DNA of 64,000 bases from Volvariella volvacea V23. Taxonomy: Eukaryota; Basidiomycota; Agaricomycetes; Agaricales; Pluteaceae. The position numbers and the translations under genes were made by a program. The stretch spans positions 127,790-191,789 of the forward strand of contig KB722738.1 in the NCBI GenBank assembly GCA_000349905.1, written 5' to 3'. Of this stretch, positions 44,023-55,439 are shown piece after piece; position 1 is the stretch's first letter; every line of letters starts with the position of its first letter. Under the pieces are notes generated by a model. It made no database searches. It saw nothing but the letters and a program-made list of their open reading frames with translations, and was not told where the DNA came from.

Positions 44023-46974
44023 GGGCTTCCAACTCTTGTAAGTCAATCCTGTCCGATATCTTGATAGCCTGGGTTCTATTTTTTTTTTTTTTTTTGCTTG
44101 CTTTTTATCAAAGATAGCCCAACGTTTGACGTCTTGTCAGCACCCTCTATGCTGGATAGCACGCTAGCAACTGGAGCTTTAACGAGGGAACTACCGGTAA
44201 TTCCTGCGCGACCTATGCCAATATCGTTCCCGTATCCAGAAAACGCCACTTGATTTAGCGTATTCGATGGCAGAGAAGCTACATATATGCGACTACTCTT
44301 CGCCCTGTAAACCTTCCATCTCGCAGCTCAATCATCGCATATCGCATAACTTGACATAAACATGACGTAGGGCTTGGAAGACATCCTGATCCGCTCAGAA
44401 GGAACAGACGGGATGGCGATGGTGACAGTGTAATCCGGCAACACCCCGATCTGGTCTACTTGACTCGAAACATCCATCAATACGTACTTGCGTCCTAATT
44501 TGATCAGTCTTCTCTCCACACTGAGTGGACATATCAAGCACTAGCGGCGTCGATATCGTTCTCAGGGCCTTATCGTTGTGGAATCCTGATGCTATTGGTT
44601 ATCATTGATTGGAACTATCATGTCTGTGATGTCTGAGTAAATGATAAACGTGCTGTTATGCTTGGGGTCATCGCCTATGTGATAATGGTCTACAGCATAA
44701 GTCGGGTTCTCTCGAAGGCTGTACCATCCTACTAAGAGAAGGCTAGTCGTGCGTGCTTAAGAAGATATAATATATTCATTGCAGTTGCATCTCTACAAGA
44801 CACTTATGCACGTCTATATGCTGTGAATACGATATTGGAACCGATCTATATTGGATGGCAAGAGAATCTGAGAATGATGGGTATAAAATATGGAAGACGG
44901 CAGATGATAGAGAACTTGTCGAGGGTAAAAATGATTATCGCACAGACGAGAATACTGTAGGGTGGACAGCGAAAGGAACCAAGAAAGGCAGATGACATCT
45001 TGAGGAAAACCAAAGATAGAACCAAATGGAGGGAACGGAGAGCGCAACGAGCGACTTTAGTTGGCGAATGAGTGGTGGTGATTTTTGGGAGGATATATTC
45101 ACAACGGCTCAGGATCGTGACGGCTCCGAGTCTTCGAGTTACCGAGGCCAAGTTCCGACCTGTCAGTGAACCGACGTCGAAACAATACAGTGCACATGAC
45201 GTGCAGTGACAAGGATAATGTAGTACGAGGCTGAATGCTGTACAGCACCCTCCCCCCGCACCTTGCTCCTCGGACACGGAAGGGATCAAGCAGTAAAGCC
45301 AGATAAGGCCACTGCGTGGATGGGTATACGACTGCAATAAGACAGCCAGCGGGGAAAGAATTCTGAGGATGTCGACCGTCAAGAAGGGAAGGGAAGACAG
45401 GGGGCGTTAGCCCGTAGTTTTATTTCGGGACAAAAGAACCCGACAACTCGAAGGAGTTTGAGATCCTCGAAATGATACAGGCTGGACCCAGGTCGAATGA
45501 AATCTTGAATGAAACGACGTCAACGGGGACTCGGTAGAGGACGGTTTCGGGATATCCTGCGATTCCTCGAGGGATACTTTGCCCGCGGTACGGCGTTCTG
45601 GAAGATAGAAGAATTAGTCAAAAAAACAAAATGAAACTCACAAGATGAAAGTCGTGTGGCTAGCAGAGATACGGGTGTGGATACGGGTACGGGTATAGGT
45701 TGGATGATAACGGGTATAGTGGGGGGTGTACTGTATATACACCAAAGCGGGGGGGAAGGGGGGGTATCTTGATGTAATCGACGATAGCAAAACGGAGAGC
45801 ATCGGTACAATATCTACCAAACGAAAAAAAAAGTAACGAGCAAAAAAACACCTATTTGCACGAACCTATGTATAGTATAAAAATGTATAAATATAATGTG
45901 AACGGGGGCAAACCCTGAAACGTGCATGAAATACTAGACAAAATAAAAAAAACCACGAAAAACACATTAATTATTCAAAAAACGATAAGACAGGAAACGC
46001 ATACCAAACTTGTTGTATCTATATGAATCTCGAGAAAAAAACTTGACATCTTGCTGATTAAATACGTACATGCATGCAGGCTATCTAAAACAACACACAA
46101 AAATTGGTAGGACACGACAGGAGATTATAAAAGTGACACACAACACGGGAGAAGTTTATGAACCGAAACGATGACAAGAGGCATAGAAAATAAAATGTGG
46201 GAAAAAGGAAATAAGAATGTGAGGTGTTGAATGTTATGGACAAATGTGGGACGATTTCATCTATCAATGTGGACAAGAAATTTGAGTGCGATGATGAACA
46301 CAAGAAATATGAATGCAAGAACGAAAAGAAGGAAAAGCGGTCAAATATGCCACTAGTGTAAGAAAGTGAAAGCGCTTCAACACTTGGCACGAGTACACGC
46401 AACGTACAAAGTTGGAATAAGTGCGGGGAATCAAGGAACACACATGGCGTGGGGCTGACAGACACGGGTACGGCGTGTACATATGGCTGCCATTCTTGTT
46501 CCATGCAAGCGGAAGTAGAAGTGGGAAAAGCGATGGGACGATATGCGGGGGAAAAGAGGCCGACTGATGGTGTCAGATGAATCCAACCCGTATTTACCAG
46601 GTCAGCCGGTATAGCCAAGGCCATTGACACCCCAAAAACGGTACGATTTCTCGTCGGATATGATAGGGAGCACGATAGAGTTACTCCACCCGAGGGAAAT
46701 GATGTTGAGGCGAGGGATCATACGGATGTGAGCCTGGAAGAACCGCATGGAGGGTATCGAAAGGGGTAAGGGGCAAGGCAGCGGTGAGATTGCAGTTGCT
46801 TTCGTATGCGTGGCAAATGTGGTGAACGCGCAGGATAGTGATGACGGGAGAGTTTCGACGTAGTTGTTACACGAGTCTCTTGAGTAGCTTGTGGGTCAAG
46901 AAGAAGAAAAGAAACGTATGTACAATGTGGATTGCGTGTTATGTTCGCTGAGTGGATGATATGCTCGGGCGTCC
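44023..46974. other. 2.95 kb intergenic with T17 tract and G/A-rich repeats
   Basis: No gene called. A run of 17 T (44079-44095) follows POP7. Minus-strand frames between 44328 and about 44745 look partly protein-like but do not form a clean gene. Degenerate ACGGGT repeats (45670-45720) and a long A-rich stretch (45830-46030) follow. The part from about 46100 is probably 3' region of the kinase gene. Confidence 0.5.
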
Positions 46975-49900
46975 TTAGACGACTTCCTGTCTTGCGATGC
47001 TCTGGATTCCTTCTTCGTCGAGTAGCCAGCCGTGATCGTCCTCCACTTCTTCGTCCTCTTCGCCCTCACCATCCTGATCCTGCCCTTCTTCAGCCGCGAC
47101 CTTGTATTCAAACAGATCGTCCTCGTCGGCCAGCGTCGTTGCACGGCTGCTGGGCGAGAACACATATGGATTGGACGCGAAGGATGGGACAACGCCAACG
47201 CCCTGCATCCACTCATCATCCCAGAGCTCCTCCATATTGGCGCGCTTGGTCGGGTCACGGATGAGCAGCCGCTCAACCATCCTCTTCGCTCCAGCGCTCT
47301 CCACCAGCCTCTTCCCGACAAGCACCCCATCCTCACAATCCATGCTCTCCTCAGCAGAACCCGAGGACGTCGGCCAGATCCACTCTCCACGAGCGATCCT
47401 CATCAACCAAGCTCGTCGTTCAGCAACGCCACCTCTCCTGCCATTCTCGCCGTTGATCTTGCCAGCATCGATACTGACACCTTCACCGAATGGCAGCTTC
47501 CGCGCCACAAGTGCGTACAGCACGACACCGCAGGCCCAAGCATCCGTTTCTCTTGCATCGTAGATGCCAGGATGGCCATCACCACCGCCGCCCATGACAA
47601 GCTCTGGGGCGGCATAGGCTTCTGATCCGCACCTCGTGGATAACAGGGTGCGTGTGCGGTGAGGGCGGTCCTTCTTCGCAGGTCTACGCTTTAGACCGCT
47701 AGCACCAGGGGCATCGTAAGGAGAAAGTCGGCCGGAATCACGTTGCTCTTTGAAGCCTTCGTGACTGCCTTCATCGCTAGCGGAGGATGTTGAAGCAGGC
47801 GAAGGAACGTCAATGAACCTTGACAGCCCAAAGTCAGTGAGCTTGATGAGGGGCAAGGGGGGTGCTGGTAGGCTATCAAGTGTGGGGCGGCGCCGAGAGC
47901 TTTCACCTTGTTTCTCCAAGTCCATGAAGGCTGTGGTAGTTAACAAGACGTCTATATTACAAGTTAGCCAGATGTCATGTAGTTTGAGAGAAATCCACCT
48001 ACTTTCAAGCTTGATGTCCCTATGCACGATCCCAACGCTATGCATCCACCCGACTGCCTTGCAGAGCTCGCACCACAACCTTCGTAAGACGTCTTCACCG
48101 AGGTGAGACCAAGCGATGTCGCTATTTACTAAGGCCAACAAATCGCCACCAGGGAGATAGGGCAATACAAGCATATGATGTGTGGTGGTGGTCAGGGACG
48201 CAAGAAGGGTGGTAATGTTGGGATGTGAAATGTGCTATAGGACAGTACGCGACATTCCAGCCACGATAGTTGGTGAAGGAGAAACATGGAAATAAATGTC
48301 ATTAGTACAGTTCACATAGCACAGAAGAGCAGATAAAAAGAGATGAAAGAACGGCCCTGAACAAGGAACCGAAGAAGAAAGACAAGCAAGGCCAAGTGGC
48401 TATAAGCGCTGAGGCACAACCATGGCAAATATTCATTCATCTACATATCACGCAATTAAGTCGTGTGCGTGCTCTTAACCACCTACTTTTATCACCGTCG
48501 CCAGCTCATAGAGAGCCTAAGAAGCGACGACGACCAAGTAGTCAAGCCAGGATCCGTGCCCCAACGATGGCCTCTATCTCCGCTGAACCAGCCAAAGGCG
48601 ATACACAGGCAGACCGCCCAGAGTAGCGCATCAAGCACAGCCAACAACGATTTCCGGCATCACCGACTGTGGTGTGTCAGGGTGCAGAAAAGGAAGGGCA
48701 GGAAATGCATATATACGGTGGAGAGCAGGGACGCCCCACCCATGGGTGCATATATGCTCGTCCTTTGGCATCCCAAGACACTGGAACGCCCGGCCGTCTT
48801 CTCACCAATAAGGTTCAAAATAGACACTCACCCGGAGAACTTCAACCTCCCGAATAAAAGCAGCTTGGGTCCGTTCTCTTTCTTTATCCCCTTCCACGCC
48901 GGGGCCAAAGCCGCCATCTCGCAGCGTCATCTTAACAGCAACGATCTTGGACGCTCCGTCTCCACCCGCACGGGGTCGCCTGACGCTCTTCATACTTCCG
49001 GCCCGGGAAATGCTGCTCTTGAGGCTGCTTGCACGGGAAGGAAACGCAGACTCGGTGTACGAGCCGCAAATGGAGGGCTCATACGGAGGAGTAGGAGGGA
49101 TTACAATGGGAAGCGACTCGGACGGCTTAATGCCTTCACCGTGCTCCATATCCACAGGCGAGGCAGAGAGAACGTCTGGATGATACGACTTTGTGGCTTC
49201 CGTTGAGCGCTTCCCGAGGCTCGAAGTCCGAGAGAGAGCCGATGCCTTCCTCTTCAATTCTCGAAGAGATCGCTTCGATATCAGGGACAGCGCAGTCGTC
49301 GAGAGGTCATCTGCGAGCCAGACGCTAGAGAAGGCTCCATGGCCAAGGAGCTTCACAAGGCGCAGACGCAGCGTGCTCGCCGAGGCGTCGCTATGGGGAA
49401 AGCGCAAATGCGAAGGGGAGGGTGCAGGCGATAGGTGATCATGTGTGTAACCTGGGGAAGTGATGATCATGCCGGGTTCAAGCTCCTGCAAGGCACCATC
49501 ACCCTCGAAGGAGGCATTGGGCGTGTTGTTTGGGATGATGACCTTNNNNNNNNNNNNNNNNNNNNNNNNNNNNNNNNNNNNNNNNNNNNNNNNNNNNNNN
49601 NNNNNNNNNNNNNNNNNNNNNNNNNNNNNNNNNNNNNNNNNNNNNCGAGGTCCTGTAACAGCTTGGTGTTACTTCCTGGCGTTGTGAGGTTGAGAGTGGG
49701 GAGGGCTGGTCTGCGCGACTCTCCGGCCAAGTCTTGCTCAGGAGCCAGTGTGCTCTCGTCCAGAGTAACGAAGCCCGCTGAGGGGGGTGGGGAAGAACGT
49801 CTTGCCATGGTTGTGTAGCGAGAAGGGAAGATGCGAGACATGGGTGGGAGAGGACTTGAAGGAGAGGAAGGCGATACAGGGTCTGTGTAGCTCTTGGAGA

Positions 49901-50219
49901 AGAAGTCTGCGGTTAAATTCCGAGACGGTTTCACGTCTGACTTGCGTGGCGGAGACGGCGGTGGAGACGGCGTAGGCGAGAAAGGAGAGGCGAAGAATGC
50001 ATTTGTCTTCGAGGCCGGCTGGGGCGATGGAGAGGGTGGGGGTATTGAAGATATTGAAACGTCAGAGAATGTGGACGAAAGTGAAGAAGTGGTGGAGAGA
50101 GAGGAGAGCTGGGACCGGCTGGACAGCGAGGACGACGAGGAGTGGGACGTGGTTGAGGTCGACGAGGGCCAGTGCAGAAGATGGGAGAGACGATGGCCGT
50201 CGGTGGAAGGAGAGAACAT
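46975..50219 (-). CDS. CAMK-like Ser/Thr protein kinase with inserts (Prr1-like)
   Basis: Start MFSPSTDGHRLSHLLHW at 50219, a Ser/Pro-rich leader, a 100-N gap, then the kinase domain. Motifs: Gly loop LLGHGAFSSVWLADD; VAVK lysine KIVAVKMTLRDG; GGDLLALV hinge; HRDIKLE-N (split by an intron near 48000); LTDFGLSRFID; TRCGSEAYAAPELV; DAWACGVVLYALVARKLPFG; and the final RDPTKRANMEELWDDEWMQG. About 110 Ser/Arg-rich residues separate the Gly loop from the VAVK lysine, and about 55 residues are inserted in the activation segment between FID and RCGSEAYAAPE. The C-terminal tail is very acidic. The activation-segment wording resembles yeast Prr1-type kinases; the pathway here is unknown. All catalytic residues are present, so it should be active. 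Confidence 0.9.
49546..49645. other. Assembly gap (100 N) inside the kinase leader
   Basis: Exactly 100 N between NTKLLQDL and KVIIPNNTPNASF in the disordered leader of the kinase gene. Real size and any intron are unknown. Confidence 0.97.
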
Positions 50220-52063
50220 AGTTAGAGAGACTGGAGAGAATGGAGCGAGGACGAGATTTGTATTTTGTTTGGATTTTTCGAGATTACAGTGGAGGAGTCT
50301 GCGATTCCTTTGACGTGGATTCGGACCCACGACCTTTCCCCTTTTGTGCTGGGATCAGTTCCCATCCGGAGCAACTCCGTATCATCTGAGGCCAGTTTTC
50401 CCATCAGGACCCAGCTCCTTGCTGCACCCTGCGCTCCTGTTTATCGCCCTGCCCGTCGTCCTCTTGCCTAGCGCACGTTCCACCCGCGCTGTTCCCGAGC
50501 GAATCCGAGCACAGCGTATCCGGATCACGGCCTGTCCCATTCAGGCGGGATTGTGTCATGTGACCGTCAATCACGATCGCGTCGACCTCGATCAAGCAAT
50601 TATCGTAATATGGGGCTGGAGGTCATTGTCCCCAAAAGCGGTGACGTATTCGCGAGAACAAGCGTGATACGCACAGGTCATTGGTTGCGACGCAACTCTA
50701 ACCTCGTGTAGTATGCTACTGCTCTGCCAATTTGTAATGCCTAGCTTCTTCCTGCACCATGATCTCATGTATGAGCACTTCTCCTATCGCAGCCGATTCT
50801 TGGGTCGCATCCCGGCGCAGCAGAAGAGCAGCACCGCATCGGCAAAAGTCGTCCAGCCTCGCCGCAGCACTGCGGCTGGTCGCCGTCGACGCGTCTGTCT
50901 GGCCGTGCTTCGTGGTTCTACGGAAGCTACGAGTGTGCACGGTATAGGCTATAGTAGCCCCCGTATAGCCGCGCAGGTTCGGCAGAAGGGGCCCTGCTCG
51001 CCGAACGCCCATCTTGTGAGCCACAATAGGTCACGAGGGTGCACACTGACAGACCTGGGGTACAAACTTAGTTGGTCATGGAATCATGATGGACTTTGAG
51101 GGTGCACGAACTGATACTACGCACGATGTGAAAGCACGAATCGCGCAAGAGTTAATCCTGCGCTGTGGCGAAGGCCTACAACGAACTTAACTCTCTAGAG
51201 GGTAGCACTCGTACATACATTTTTGACATTGTTAGATAATTGTCGTCCACTTTGGTCCAGATAGGCAAGAGCTGATGTAGGGAGGAACTTTCCGGTGACA
51301 AATTTCCTGTTCAGGGCCATGGCGCAGGGAAGTGATTGCTCTTTCGTAGTCTATAGAATTTGCAAAGAGACAGAACGTCGCCACCTTCTGTCCAGGGTTA
51401 CATCGAGGGGAATTGTTCCCGCCCGTAGTGCGGGGGATCTACCCGTGTGACACTTTTGGAAGGGGTGCCGCGATTCTCTCTGAGATTCTTGCATTGCCGT
51501 CTTGCAACCCAACGATGCAGAGAGAATCACCCTGATTGAGCATTCACTTAAAGCATTCATTCGACAACATACGAAACAACAAAGCAGACACAACGCACAA
51601 AACGCACAAACGAGACACGGTGGTACAACATATGTCAACGCAAACATCATTAAGGTGATGACCAAAATAGAACAAGGAAAGATATTGTCGGCGCTGACGA
51701 AAGCGGAACAAGAAAGAGGTAGGCAAGATAGCAAGACAGAAATAAGGGAGAAATAGAGGCATATGTCGAAAACTACGGTATCACATTCTAAAGAAGATGA
51801 CACCGTGATGAACAGGTTTGTTCATCAATTGGATATGGGCGGGGGCGAATCAAAAAACAGAATGAGTAGCAAGACAGCAACATGAGAGTGCTCGTGCAGA
51901 TGCACTCGCGGGCGGTCATCGCGAATAGGGTAAAGCCAGAGAATGGGCAGTTTGCAGTGCCAATGGCATCCGTTACCAATGGGCCAAGATTCTTGACGGA
52001 TTCTTGACATCTGGCAACCATTGATACGGATGTCACTGGTACTGCATGACTGACTGAAGTAGA
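50220..52063. other. 1.85 kb intergenic, kinase promoter and zinc-finger 3' region
   Basis: No gene recognised. A tRNA-like segment at 50295-50375 does not fold as a tRNA. Frames at 51351-51803 (Cys/Leu-rich on the minus strand) are the antisense of an A/C-rich tract and lack domain features. Confidence 0.5.
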
Positions 52064-52908
52064 TCAAGCAGTCAAACTGTCCAAGAAGTGACGAAAGTCA
52101 TCGCCCTTGTGTTTTTGAGTACCCAGGTGACGCTTAAGGTCGTGGCGTCGTTTGAACGCCTTGCCACAAGCCGCAAAGTGGCAGATGTAGGGCTTGTCGG
52201 CGTGGGGATCGTGGGTGGTAATGTGGGACTTGAGATTGGACAACCTGTCAAAGGCTAAGAACATCATGAGCGCTGCGTGGCATGATAACGAAATAGGAGT
52301 GGAACCTCGATGGCATCCCTCTTTATCGCATTTATACTTGCGCGGCCTGCGCGACTTGGGCTTGGTGCCTCTCTTTGATGGCGCGATGGAGTGGGGCAAT
52401 CCTTGTCCGCAATCGATAGCGGCGTCAAACGGGGGAACAAAGTTGAATGGGATGCTGAAATCAGCCGTCGTTTGCTCTGATTCAGAGGGGGAGACGATAG
52501 ACGACCCAGAAGAGGTCATGCCTGAACGATATGCTATGAGCTATGATAATAAGGGGACAAAAAAGGGATACCTGAAGGGAAGAAGCTAAGGGACGGCGAT
52601 AAAGGGGTGTTGTCCACCCAGGAAGTTGAATCGGGCGTGGATTGGGAGTAGAAGCCCACGACACCAAGGTGCTCAGACAAGTTGTCTGAAGGTGGAGGAG
52701 AGGGGAGGAAGGTGAACGCAGGATCGATGGTGAATTCGCTAGATAGATAAGCATTGTACGCAGGATCGGACAAAAGCGACATGTCGACCGTAAGGCCCAA
52801 GTTGTTGATGTCTTCATCAAACGACTCAGGCGGAACTGCGAAGCTTCCATCTAGGTTGATGTTGCTGTAGAAGCTGTGGAAGTTGACATTGGCACCGTCG
52901 TAGGACAT
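52064..52908 (-). CDS. C2H2 zinc-finger transcription factor, paralog 1
   Basis: First ATG at 52908 ([19 protein letters not shown]). The N-terminal two thirds are acidic, aromatic and Ser/Pro-rich ([16 protein letters not shown]), like an activation region. A basic patch [15 protein letters not shown] leads into two C-terminal fingers: [25 protein letters not shown] (C-x4-C-x12-H-x3-H) and [27 protein letters not shown] (C-x4-C-x12-H-x4-H), joined by DPHADKP. Finger 1 is split by a phase-1 intron at the Ala codon (about 52254-52304). The protein ends FLDSLTA. DNA-binding nuclear factor by inference; target unknown. Another factor of the same plan lies 1.7 kb upstream. Confidence 0.87.
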
Positions 52909-54585
52909 AGTGAACTGTTGGAATGCGGTGGTGTGGTGGTGGTTGCAATGCAAGGGAAAGGAGGGGGACTTTCCACCTTAAATGCGTCGATAATTGGAGC
53001 TGCGCGTTCTAGATAACAGATCAGAAGACGAGACCCTCCAGTTATCAATCCCACGAGAAAATCAAAAAGCAGTTAAACCACGGTTTGGGCACACGTGAGT
53101 ATTCAATTGCCTCTCGTAAGTGTATTATGGCGCCTGTCAAACACCCCGCAACGTGCCGTAGCAGAAGGCGGAGCAACCTCTGGATGGAGCAGCACAAAGC
53201 AGTTCGAAGAGCGACGATCCCCCGAATATAGCAAGTCGGCCACAAGCCGAGAGACAGGGAACTCCCAGGTCGGCTGACCAGGTCATCCTTTCATCCGTTT
53301 TACCCAGAGAAGGTGCCAGATATTTTTCCGTTCCATTTTGCGAAAAAAGTGCTTGGAATTCTGTTTGAAGGTGATTAGATGCGATTTAGCCTCCGGCCGA
53401 GGTTCATGAAAGTCTGACGACACCGTGACCACGACGACAATGAAACATTCCGTGTTCTGGCGGTCGTGTGAGCCCCTTGACTCCAAAGTTCAGTGGGTCC
53501 ACATCGATATCTTGAGTAAGTTCAAGGCACTCCGGAACCTCGAGCCTGTCGAAATGGAGCTGGACTAGAAGACAATTCAGATAGCCACAGCATTGTTTCA
53601 CCGTGGTCAGCATCACCCATCAAAGCGACGATTCGAATTGCAAATACAACCCATATGAGGTTTGTGCCCCCTATTCCAGCCCCCATGACAGATAACGGGC
53701 GATGGAGCGTAGGGAAAAGGCAAAAGGGCTTCGAGATGAGCAGGGCCGCTGCTACGGTAGCTTCGCTCTGACTCAGTGATCCCAATCAAGCCTAGTACTT
53801 CGTATCGCCAAACCTGCCCCAGCCTACGCGTTCTCTCAAGTTGGTGAAATACAACCGCGATAATGGGTTCCTAGCCTGTCTATGCGTTAACTTCGTGCTG
53901 CGTCGTGTTCTCGTTATTAGATTCGGTTCTATGTTGACTGTGCATGCGACGTAGAAATCGTTGTATCAAAAGCGTACGCAGCTAAATGCCGATTGAAGGA
54001 GACGGACTAGCCATATGCAGAAGAGAACTTCCAGGCTTCGTACTCAAGAATTATGACATTGCATTTTTCGAGATAAGGACATTGACACAGGATTAGATCG
54101 TACAGTAAGCAAGAAATTTTGAAGCGTTGCGGAAAGCAATTGGAGCGTTCGACGGATCACTATTGTACAATTTTCATTCAAGATGGGATGTGCTACGAGA
54201 ATTTCAGAAGGAAAACAAAGAGCGACGAAACCAGTATATGAGACGATAAATTTTCAGAGCAAGAGCGACGGACAAGAGGCTATACTGAGTGAAAAGTATT
54301 AGGGTGAGGTGGTGAAGAGGCTGGGGCAAAACATTGATCAGCCTCTTATCGCACTAGGGGTAACAAAGTGTCAGCGGGCCAACTCACCAGATAGGCTGGG
54401 CTGACTCGCAAGTGAGACAACTACCAGCTGATAAGGACGAATCTCGCGATTGTCGTATGCATTGGCAACATACAATCACAGCGGCCTCTGACACCACATA
54501 GCTACTAAATTGCGAAATTCAAGTCCACTCCTTTTCATGACATTTTCATGAATGATACGACAGGAGAGGGCGTGAAAAACCCAAT
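52909..54585. other. 1.7 kb intergenic between the two zinc-finger genes
   Basis: Promoter of paralog 1 and 3' region of paralog 2. Minus-strand frames at 53404-53785 are open but have no recognised domain. No mobile element or RNA gene seen. Confidence 0.5.
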
Positions 54586-55439
54586 TTAGAAAATGTGTGT
54601 GTAGCGTTGTTGTAATTGGCGCAACTTCTTGGTGTGCTTACTGGTTCCGTGGTGTCTGTATAAATCGTGCTTCCTCTTGAAGCCTTGATTGCACTCGTAG
54701 CAAAGGAACGGCTTGGGCGCGTTCGGGTCATGCGTCGTTAGGTGACCCTTCAGGTTGCAGGTGCGGTCCGTGACTGAGGATCGTTGTTAGCATCAAGACG
54801 GGTACACTGAGGTAGATGATATAAGTACCGAAGCTACACATGGGGCATCCGTATCGCTTGGGGCGCTTTGACGGCTTGCGCTTGGAAGGGCTGCGTTTGC
54901 GGGGCGTGCCTGCCACTGGGGGTGGTGTAGGTTCCGAGTAGGGTGCAACGAGGGGGGAAAGTGTGTCACCGTAGACAGATTGAGAATTTTCGACGTGGTT
55001 GATTGAGAGATCATAATAGCCACATTGTGTGTATACGCTAGGATCATCCCCGAGTAGAGTGGGATCTAACTAAGGGTAAGAAACACCAAACGACAGTGGC
55101 AAACATGAAGGCCGCCATACCGATGTAACCCGATCCCTCAGGCTCAACCGTCACAGAATCCATGCTGTTTGTTGTAGCCAACATGGTCGAGGAAGCATCA
55201 GATACCAGCAAAGAGTACGCGTGAGCTTCTTCGAAATTTGTAAGCGGGAGTTCCCAATACGGGGGTGGTTGATTGAGCCACGGCTCCATGAAAATGTTTC
55301 CCGACGCACATGCGTCAACCTCTTGGATAAAGGCGCCGACGCCTGGAGAGTCAGCTGTTGGGGCGTTGAAGTTGGCATACAAGGCATCCTCAGCATCGTA
55401 TGAGTTGGCATAGAGGTTGTTGGAGGTGTAATCGAGCAT
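54586..55439 (-). CDS. C2H2 zinc-finger transcription factor, paralog 2
   Basis: Start MLDYTSNNLYANSYDAEDAL at 55439, stop after LRQLQQRYTHIF at 54586. The N-terminus is acidic and Tyr/Asn-rich; an intron lies near 55060-55130. A basic, Ser/Pro-rich stretch (PRKRSPSKRKPSKRPKR) precedes finger 1, YGCPMCSFVTDRTCNLKG-HLTTH (C-x2-C-x12-H-x3-H), the linker DPNAPKP, and finger 2, FLCYECNQGFKRKHDLYR-HHGTSKH. The phase-1 intron in finger 1 (about 54778-54829) sits at the same aligned codon as in paralog 1, and the linkers and HDL-RH-GT-KH end match. Function unknown; a sequence-specific regulator is the obvious inference. Confidence 0.86.

Noticed and set aside
44846..45382. 178-codon minus-strand frame
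   Set aside because: Leucine/cysteine-rich composition without any recognisable domain or splice context; likely chance.
46085..46630. 181-codon minus-strand frame downstream of the kinase
   Set aside because: Phe/Ser/Leu-rich from a T/C-biased strand, no domain, and located where the kinase 3' untranslated region is expected.
50295..50375. tRNA-like segment on the minus strand (CGTGG-GTCCGAAT-CCACG)
   Set aside because: The T-arm stem is perfect but the loop has eight bases, there is no matching acceptor stem, and the candidate anticodon loop lacks the conserved U33. At best a decayed tRNA fragment.
51351..51803. Cys/Leu-rich 150-codon minus-strand frame resembling a membrane protein
   Set aside because: It is the complement of an A/C-rich tract (ACAACA, CACAAA repeats), which yields Cys/Leu/Val runs by composition alone.
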